Shown here in pieces: positions 56,266 to 64,000 of a stretch of DNA of 64,000 nucleotides. Origin of the DNA: Polytrichum commune (taxonomy: Eukaryota > Streptophyta > Polytrichopsida > Polytrichales > Polytrichaceae); NCBI GenBank assembly GCA_950295325.1, contig OX485805.1, positions 24,045,501-24,109,500 on the forward strand, in the 5' to 3' direction. A program made the translations under genes and the position numbers. Under the pieces are notes generated by a model that made no database searches, was not told the origin of the DNA, and saw nothing but the letters and a program-made list of their open reading frames with translations. Within the stretch, counting starts at the first letter, position 1. Every line of letters starts with the position of its first letter.

Positions 56266-58526
56266 CACCCTTAGGTGTGAATTTAAGAACGGGCACCACA
56301 AAGACATATGCTTAGAAAATATTGGACTACATGCTCAAAAGTTGTTAACCGTTACATGTGGAGTATTTACACATTAATTTAGGAGACCTATATGATCATT
56401 TAATCAAAATCTTCACTTAGTACGCTTTGAATAAGATACTCACATGAGCTCCAATAAGTATGAGGGGAAAGCTTACATGAACAATTTGGATTTTTTGATG
56501 ATCTTATGGAACTAATGGAGTGTTTCGTTTGCTACGAAAAACAAACACATAGTTGACAATGTCTAATTAAGGCACATTTATTGTAGTTGAAGAATGTGTT
56601 TGACCTCAATGATCTTTCCTCTTATTAAATGGAACCCATGGGTTGAAGACAAACGATATACGAATTTGAGGGCAAAAATTGTCAAAGGGTTTCCCATGCT
56701 TTGGCCTTGAATAAAAGATACAAATATAAAATTCATTAAAAAAAGTAAACCCCTAAATCATTAAACGTGTTAAAAGTATACTAGATAAAATACTTGACAT
56801 ACAAAAATAACATATGTAGGGTTAAAGTCAAACCAAAATTAATGACAACTAATATGTTTAGCATGTTAGGATATTAAAAATAACATATGGAGACAACCCC
56901 CTGAACAAATATTATATTTTTGAATAATGCACTACACAAACATCTAAAATTAAACAATCTATATATGCAAATAAATTTATTTGAATGAAAATCATATAAC
57001 AACACTACCCTTAGAACTCTACATCCTACAAGATTACAAGTCATTCTAACATATCTATATAATTAGACAAGGAGGGCCTACCCACCAAATTACAACCCAC
57101 CTTCTAAAACAAGTTCCATCTCTCTCACCCACCCAATGAATTCATCCAAAATTTGTTACCAAACGAGCAAATGTAGATGTTGGTAACACCAGCTCACATT
57201 CATACCCAAGGGTCAAGGATGTATGATGTAAAACCACTTCACTCATTCCAAAAAGCATACACTATGTTAGTAACTTGTGAAAGGAACAAGTATTTGGTAG
57301 GATACACGTGGGCTTATTTGACTGAATGTGGGTAGCATTGGGTTGACATTGTAATGTTCTTTGTGGGTATCATGCATCCCTATTATCCTAAACTCATGTG
57401 TAAGGTGTTTCAAGGAGTTACAAAAACAGGCAGTGTGTGCCACGACCTTGTTTGTTGATTCATGGTGGATCTCAGAGGTCAACAAATGATTGTTCGTTTC
57501 AAATCTTCTTTTACATACAAGTATCAAATGTGCATAGTGTGTGGCAATCATGTTAATTTGCTTGAATGTATTTTTGTTTTTCGTTCCCAATAATTTTAAT
57601 TGTGTTTCTAGTATTTTCACTAACAAGATGTGTGCGGTTCCTCTTTCACCAACAAGTATTGTACTACCTTTACCACTTTGGCTATTCATAGGTGAATAGT
57701 TAATATACTTTATATTTCAGATATTGTAATCGCATATTTATAGGGAAAAAATTTCCATATTCATTTTTGAGAGTTTCAAACAATTATTTTAAAATTGGTG
57801 TTTCTAAAAATAATGTAATTAGTACCAAAGTGCTCAAGGTACTATGGTATTATGAAGAGTGGGGCTACTTTCCATCCTCTTGTAGTAATGTCATTGATGG
57901 ACGGTTGATATTTAGTAGTTTTCATGGCAAGGGACTCTTTGACAAATCTATCATTGCAATATGTGAATTCTAAAAATAGGATTACATGGTATGTGTCGGT
58001 ACTTCTAATGGAGGGTTGTTATATGGGTGACATGTGACATAGATTATGTTCGGTACTTTCATTGTACACCCACATAGGGTTCTCACCACATAGTGTCTTT
58101 TGTTAACAACGAGGATAAAGTTGGTTTGCTTCACACAAACCCTTGGTGATAAATAAGAGTCACAAGTTAAGAACCTAATGGATAACCTAAGAACACGTTG
58201 CTTGAACTCCTACATTAAAAACTCCGCCTTGCATGTTGATACGTATTAGCTCTACAGGGGCAAGAGGAGCTTTATCTACCATTAGGGGGATGGTATGAAG
58301 GGAGTGGATGAGATGGATGAAGGAGGCACGACATGTGGCACAATACCCTCTCATATAAAGCTATGTACAAATCTTGAGTAGCATTGATGCAAAGTGTTAG
58401 TGAGTTACCAATATTAGGAGTTGTAATCAACATTATGGCGTGAACATAAAAGCCATGGTGGTAACTTACCATGCAAGTTATAATGTAATAATTGTGAATT
58501 TAGCGGGTGGTGCAAACCCTACCCTA
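56266..58526. other. Unit 3 DNA without recognisable gene
   Basis: Near-identical to 32761-34997. It includes the minus-strand 140-codon frame 57267-57689, unrecognised. Confidence 0.5.
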
Positions 58527-58582
58527 ATACATTGAACCCATAACCTTCTAGAATAAGACCTTAGTCCATGCCACCGGAGCCT
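58527..58582 (-). repeat. tRNA-derived SINE-like segment (unit 3)
   Basis: Third copy of the segment at 6627 and 34998. The B box is mutated to GGGTTCAATGT-like sequence. Confidence 0.35.
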
Positions 58583-59370
58583 CGCTCTTGAAGTGCGAAT
58601 GTGCCTTATTGTGCACATAGCTTCCCTCCCCCATCCAAAGAGGTGTCGCAAATGTCTTCAATATTTCTTACTGTTTTAGTCATTCTTGTAGGCCTCCGCT
58701 TTTTTCTTTGGAACACGTTGTCATGATCTTGGAAGTAAACTAGAGCTTGAATGAACATGATGTATCAAAAGGTACGTTCGAAAGATATGGCACCTCTACA
58801 TGACTTTAATTCTCCACTCTAAATACTCATGTCAAGGGACGACCAATATTACAAGCACATGTTCAGTTACCCTTCCTACAAGCATATGAGACTTGGGCAA
58901 CTTGTCATGTGTGTTACAATGTAAGCAAAGTGGAAGATATCCAGAATTTTCGGTGGACGTAGTCCTCATGTCTCTGATGCTTGTAGTGCCTTCTGGACTC
59001 CATAACGTCTTGGCCTCAAGCGATGCTCAGAGTAGGCACATTTTCAAGGCTTTCAAGTAAAATATTTGATGCACTTCATTGAAATCCACATGCTTAAGTT
59101 CTTGAATAATGCATCAAATGTCCCTATGTTATTTCATCACCACTTGTCCATATCTATTTACGACCAGATTAATAATAGGCATCGGATACAAATGGAACCT
59201 GACACACCTATGTATCAATCCCGTCAATTATATGGGTGGGTTGGGTCACATCTTTTTATGACCGGATTAGAAAAATGTTTGGATTTAGGATTTAGGTAAG
59301 GCCTCATTAAATTTGGCGTTTGTATAAATTAATATAATTTATGTGTGTCGTGCCCTTGGGGCACCTAAAA

Positions 59371-60801
59371 CGAGCCACTTGGGGCCGAGGCCCCCCGTTG
59401 GTGGGAGGAGGAGGCCCCTCGTAGGAGAGGCGGTTCATTCGTATGCGGGTGTGAAGTTAAGACCAAACTCAATCATGATTTGCTCAGTAACGGGGGGGGG
59501 GGGGGGGGAAATAACGCAAAAAAAAACTTAGATTGATATCTTTGAGGTATAATTACATGTTGGCTTTGTGATCTTCACATTTCCTCATCCAAAAAACGCG
59601 ACGTAGATTGTTCACAACATGCTTCCATTTTTTATCTAACTTATGATTAGTGTAACTTAATGTAACTCCTTTGGGGTATCCCACTTACATTACATTTTGA
59701 GGTGGCCCTAGCATGCATTAAAAGCACACTCATATATAGCAAAATGATGATGGTAATTAGGACTACATGAAGGAGGTAATCGATATCCTCAACAAACAAA
59801 AGAGAATCTACCAAGACTTCGTGGAAGATGAAATGATTAAATCAGGAACAAAGTACAAGTTACGTATTTGAGGATCACAGAGTAATCTCCATTTGAATCT
59901 CTCGTGCACACCAAACCCGAAATCTGAAACCTTCCAGCATGTAAAAAGAAGATTCATTACCATGGTAGGGTGTTTCTGCAATTTTTATTTGTAAAATAAA
60001 CATAGGCTTGCTATAAAACTCAAACACTTGACTACATTATTTATCTCATTTAGTGAGGGTGGGATAATAGTGCGTGTGGGTATTGGATATACTCACAACA
60101 AAACTATTCACAACATTCATGCTATTCATACCAACATCAGTGTCTCCTTATTATCTAAGTTTCTTTCCCAAATTAATCTAGTTCAAGTGATATGAGGTGA
60201 ATCAACAACAAACCTATAGGGGGTCAAGTTTTGATGTTGGATGGATGAGATATACGCTTGTATGCAATAATTCCCCCTCTCCAAATATTTTGGAGTTGTG
60301 TATGCAGGTAGATTACTTGGTTTATTCACAAACAGGTAGGTTTCATGCAAGGACAGTCGAGTAAGCATAATGAACTAAAATGTTTTACAAACAACACACA
60401 ACATCACAAGTGCAGGATAAATTGTCAACCAAGTCCATTTCACTTTATATAATAATGCTAAAAATACAGTTTATGTTGGGAGGACAACCTAGTGCTGATG
60501 TCCAATTGCCTGGGGTAAGAGAATCTCTCAGATGGCACATGGTGTACTACAGTCGCATAATTTAGCTAATACTTGTCCCAAGAAAACTTTGATGTGTCGA
60601 TTTTTTCCCTAAATAACCCTTTGAGGATGTGTGTTGAAGTTTATGTTCATGATTCTTTAATGACCAAAAGAGCCCTGATTCAACTCCCAGTAAAGTTCTC
60701 CCTACAAGTTTGTATTCCTATTGAATGATTTCCCTTGTAAAGGGACAATATATACACACTACTACCAGATTTAACAAGACTGACACTTCCTTCTTGACAA
60801 C
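59371..60801. other. Right flank of the array, no gene; G-rich patch and poly-G
   Basis: Similarity to units 1 and 2 ends at about 59370 with a GC-rich patch (GGCCGAGGCCCCCCG), followed by a run of 17 G at 59492-59508. The rest is AT-rich and I see no gene. Frames of about 61 codons are not recognisable. Confidence 0.5.
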
Positions 60802-63800
60802 TCAGACAAACTCAGACAGGACTTTGAAGGCAGATCGTTTGGTAAAAAGGTCATCAACATGTTGAATCATAACACGTTTCCGGCCACCTCGCGGTCTCAT
60901 TCTGAATTCAATATCTTCAGCCTCAAAATCTACAACCTGTACAAGCCAGAACTAATGTCAATGAATAGGTCAATTTTGAGAGATGGTAGTATTAGGTCAG
61001 AACGTTCTTTGCCATGAGATGTGCTGCAAAGTAGTCACTGTGCTCTATGATTTAGACACCTATCACCAAAAAATGACTCATATATCATTGTTGTACACTT
61101 AGACTTGGTTCAATAACCTACAAGAGAATACTTGCTCCTAAAGACGTAACAATTACATTCCTATCAAGAAGTAAATCCAATGTGAAGGAAAAGTACAGTC
61201 AACTGGAGAAGCCTTGTCACATGTGTGAGAACTAAGACCTCAATGACCTCATGTATGCAGACTTTCCACAATGAAGAGATGATGGTTTACTAGAATTGAG
61301 TGCAAAACCTTTAGTACCTCTGATGACTGAGAGTGAACAACAGCTTCATGCTTGTCACGCACAACCTTGTATGGAATTCGCATAGTGCACCAGGTCCAGT
61401 TGGTATCTTTCAAGGTGCAGATAAAGAGCACCAAAGAAACAGAAAAAGCTTACAATTTCTTGTATTGGAGGTTCATAATCAGGCAAATTAGAAAGTTTTG
61501 CCTCCGCCAGCTCAAGCTCTCTAGAAGCCACCAAAATTTTCTCCTGCCACATAGCTTCTCATTTCTCGTTACTGGCATCATCACTTGTGCTGTAGCTATG
61601 TAAACATAGCCTGTTCAGTTCTTGAATGAATCAGAACTCAGCCTAATGCCCTTCAGTGCGTTTCTCAATGGAGGATGAGTTTTGTATTCACTTTGAAAGG
61701 GGACGATGAGTAGTACTTTAGGTTTGCAAACCTTGTGCAAATTTATTCAACTTGAATTCTTCGGTTCTTTTTACAGCAGTTAGCCTCATATTAGATGCCC
61801 ATTGTTCTTTTCCTTGTTCTGACTCCTTTGAGAATGCGTTCACATGTGATGTGATATAATGATGTCAGAGATGTCGTCTTCTTTGGGATTGTAAGCCTAA
61901 TTTCATGTTTGCAACGCGATTTGTGATTGTTGTATTGCAGGATTTTTGTTTTTTGTTTTTCAAAATTTCTCCATTATAGCTCCTATCTGAGATGGAGACT
62001 TTCAAAATCAAACAAGAGGACGATAGAACCAGCTTGGGCAAATTTAGGGCGAGGCCGCAGGGAAATTTTGTCGCCGAGGTTCTCAAAATCATGAAGAAGA
62101 AATTAGGACACGATGGCATTTTGCTCGATGACACCACGGAGCTTACTGACACTGATCTACTCACTCCAGGACACCCTTGTCAGTACTTGTAATTTGCGTT
62201 CTGCTAAGTGCAGCAACCACAATTTGCAACCGCACACACCCGATGAGAGTTACATTCTACTATTTGCCGTGTGTCTGAATCTAAATCTTTTAAGAGCAGG
62301 TGCTACATTGCAAAAATCTTTAGAGGAGCTGCTGTGATGTTCAGCTTGTACGGAAATAGACAATGCACATATATCCTAAACCTACATCTCAAGAGCCATA
62401 AACCATAAACCCTCAACCCAAACCTTCAAGCTTGAGTTTATGCGTCCTACAGTTGAATTTCCTCTTCAGTTCTAGTGTGCAAATCCAAATCAACTGTAGA
62501 CCAGACCCGCTATCTCATCAATAACTAAGAAATCTCAAGGGTTTGGGGTTTAGTGAGGTAACACATTTTATGAGGGTACAATCATCGTGCCTCTTGAAAA
62601 ATCAGCCCATGATACTCTGAGAATTTAATTCAAGGCTTGTTTTGCCTTTAAGCTGCATGCTTGCTTGAGGAATATTACACACGACCAACACCTAGGACAT
62701 GAAATGACCCTCGAACTTTATAATCTCTGACTGATAATGACCAGAGAAGGTAATGTCTACTTATAATTTCCGTTCTGCTTGGATACAGCAAGTGCAATTT
62801 GCAACTAGAAGTTGAGGATATCCAATGGCACTTACAGTTTTACTATTTGCCGCATGTCAGAATCTTTAGAGCAGGTGCTACACTGCAAAAATCTTTGGAG
62901 GCGCCGCTGTGACGTTCAGCTTGTATGGCAAAAGCCAACGCACAAATCCTACCTACATCTCCAGAGCCATAAACCATAAACCTAAAATCTGAACCCATAC
63001 ATTCAAGCTTGATTGTATGCTTCCTAAAGTAGTAATCTCCTCTTCAATTATAGTGTACAAACCTCAGGATTCCTCGGCTTCGGGGATCACCTATACTAGC
63101 AACATTACCAATGAGCAAGCTGCCCGCTCAAAATAGGTCGAATTTCACAACATTTCCACACAGTTCTTAGATTTGTAATTTCGCTAATGATGCAGAGCCA
63201 GGAACGGCGACCTCCCATGTCCGAAGCCCACATTGCAGCAAGTTCAGACAGCGCTCCCTCGACAAGCATTCCAAGTCCAATGAAAGAGAGGCATGTACCT
63301 ATGATCTATCGCACATGAAGCACTCACAAACAATCATCACAGACCATACCCCCTACCGTCCTCCCTACGCAGAAAGCCCAAATTCTCAAACATTGTTAAC
63401 CGAGAAACATATATGCAAGCATCATCGTATCACTCACCAGCGACATAACCCCTGAGCAAGCCATCCGGCCCACTGTTACAGCATCCCAGCAATGTGGTCG
63501 CCAGCAAAAGCCCACAAATCAGCTTCGCAGCAGCCATGGCAAAAGATGGGATCTCCTGCTCCCAAAACACCCACTTCTACTACAAAACACGAAACAATTC
63601 GAACCCACAAATGCTCTCAAATTCCACACTGACTGGACATTTTTTTGTTAAACCACCCACACACACACACACATACACATACACACACACCAGTTCTGGC
63701 TGCAAGAAGCTGGCCGAGGTGCACACTTCCCCGCCACGAAGACGATGAAGCCGAGCTGAGTAGTGCACAGGCTTTCAGTGAAGAAATTGAAGGAATTTTT

Positions 63801-63928
63801 TTGCGCAACGGTGCAAAGGAGGCACGCAGGAGCGAGGATTGAGAGGTGCGTGGCTCTTGCAGTGCGAAACAGGAGGTTGAAGAAGAATGTGCCACCACAG
63901 ATGCGGCCCTCGCCATAGCCACCATCAT
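60802..63928 (-). CDS. Probable multi-exon gene with chloroplast-transit-like N-terminus, product unknown
   Basis: Pieces are listed in minus-strand order. Exon 1, 63928 to about 63683, starts MMVAMARAASVVAHSSSTSC and is rich in Ser, Ala and Arg without acidic residues until late, as in plastid transit peptides. It ends in a GT-rich tract with a possible GTATGT donor. Exon 2, 63555-63438, encodes EIPSFAMAAAKLICGLLLAT with a hydrophobic stretch and ends at CTG|GTGAGT. Candidate exons follow at about 61560-61455 (ASRELELAEAKLSNLPDYEP), 61409-61320 (NWTWCTMRIPYKVVRDKHEA) and 60936-60802 (DFEAEDIEFRMRPRGGRKRV...HVDDLF), which ends in TGA at 60802-60804. I do not recognise the family. One junction (61455/61409) does not keep phase as I drew it, and joining the two exon groups into one gene is an inference. 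They could be two genes, or partly a pseudogene. Confidence 0.4.
61992..62190 (+). CDS. Short hypothetical coding exon, plus strand
   Basis: A 66-codon frame with protein-like composition (QGNFVAEVLKIMKKKLGHDG then ILLDDTTELTDTDLLTPG). It is preceded by a T-rich stretch and could end at the GTCAGT near 62179. It lies within the span of the minus-strand gene's introns. No family recognised and the gene may be only this exon. Confidence 0.3.
62183..63062 (+). repeat. Local direct duplication of about 300 bp
   Basis: 62183-62485 and 62757-63062 share ACTATTTGCCG, AGCAGGTGCTACA.TGCAAAAATC, GTTCAGCTTGTA.GG and CAAGAGCCATAAACCATAAACC-like words in the same order, about 75-80% alike by eye, separated by 270 unrelated bases. 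Function unknown. Confidence 0.75.
63655..63690. repeat. (CA)n microsatellite
   Basis: Imperfect CA/CATA run exactly at the 3' boundary of the proposed first exon of the minus-strand gene, so length variation could affect splicing there. Confidence 0.9.
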
Positions 63929-64000
63929 CGTTCCTTACTCCTACCAATTTGTGCTTCTCAAATCTGGCAGGCATGCAGCAATTCCACCCCAACTTTTCGA

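Larger units (their letters stand above)
36311..59370 (+). repeat. Segmental unit 3 (5S + U2, two large insertions)
   Basis: The backbone follows unit 2. 36311-38691 matches 21820-22099 plus 22755-24942, 44057-49532 matches 25187-32295 with deletions, and 55823-59370 matches 32296 to about 35830. It is broken by inserted blocks at 38692-44056 and 49533-55822. The end is set where CACCTAAAA is followed by GC-rich unrelated sequence (about 59370). Confidence 0.8.

Overview
This window is nuclear DNA from a plant (streptophyte), most likely a land plant with a repeat-rich genome. The evidence is plant-type U2 snRNA and 5S rRNA genes, hAT, CACTA and Stowaway-like transposons, fragments of plant-type genes with short GT-AG introns (callose synthase, a TTLL12-like ligase, the spliceosomal protein RED/IK, GMP synthase), a Dof-type zinc finger and CCCTAAA telomere-like motifs. 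The species cannot be fixed from the sequence. Real single-copy coding genes are few. Most of the window is duplicated, transposed or captured DNA, and all homology calls were made by eye.

Layout. Bases 1-1438 are AT-rich low-complexity DNA. Bases 1439-3166 are a repeat (B1) that recurs at 49658-51623 (B2). From about 3167 to 59370 the backbone is a tandem array of three related segmental units. Unit 1 (about 3167-7945, continuing past a transposon at 21823) lacks the 5S and U2 genes. Unit 2 (about 21823-36310) carries one 5S gene (23243-23361, minus) and one U2 gene (29782-29977, plus). Unit 3 (about 36311-59370) carries the same pair (37020-37138 and 46975-47170). The units differ by large insertions.

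(a) A hAT element (7946-21814) with 8-bp target duplications splits unit 1 from unit 2. Nested inside it is a 12.5-kb CACTA element (8506-21029) with a 3-bp target duplication. The CACTA element carries captured pieces of a TTLL12-like gene (minus), a RED/IK gene (plus) and unrecognised coding-like DNA.

(b) A 5.4-kb block (38692-44056) sits in unit 3. It holds two GMP synthase exons and a 122-bp inverted copy of part of that gene.

(c) A 6.3-kb block (49533-55822), also in unit 3, holds repeat B2, a Stowaway-like MITE, a decayed callose synthase fragment and an intact 497-codon gene.

That 497-codon gene (53688-55181, minus) is the standout. It has two Dof-like zinc fingers in tandem followed by ten consecutive acidic repeats of 34-35 residues, and I know of no described family with this architecture. 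The promoter side carries an ABRE/G-box and a CT-rich leader.

After the array ends near 59370, single-copy-looking DNA runs to the end. It includes a probable multi-exon minus-strand gene (about 60802-63928) whose first exon encodes a chloroplast-transit-like N-terminus, and a local direct duplication at 62183-63062.

The likely functional elements are the two U2 genes, the two 5S genes, the Dof-repeat gene and perhaps the terminal minus-strand gene. The other gene-like pieces carry frameshifts, nonsense codons or missing ends and are read as transposed gene fragments.
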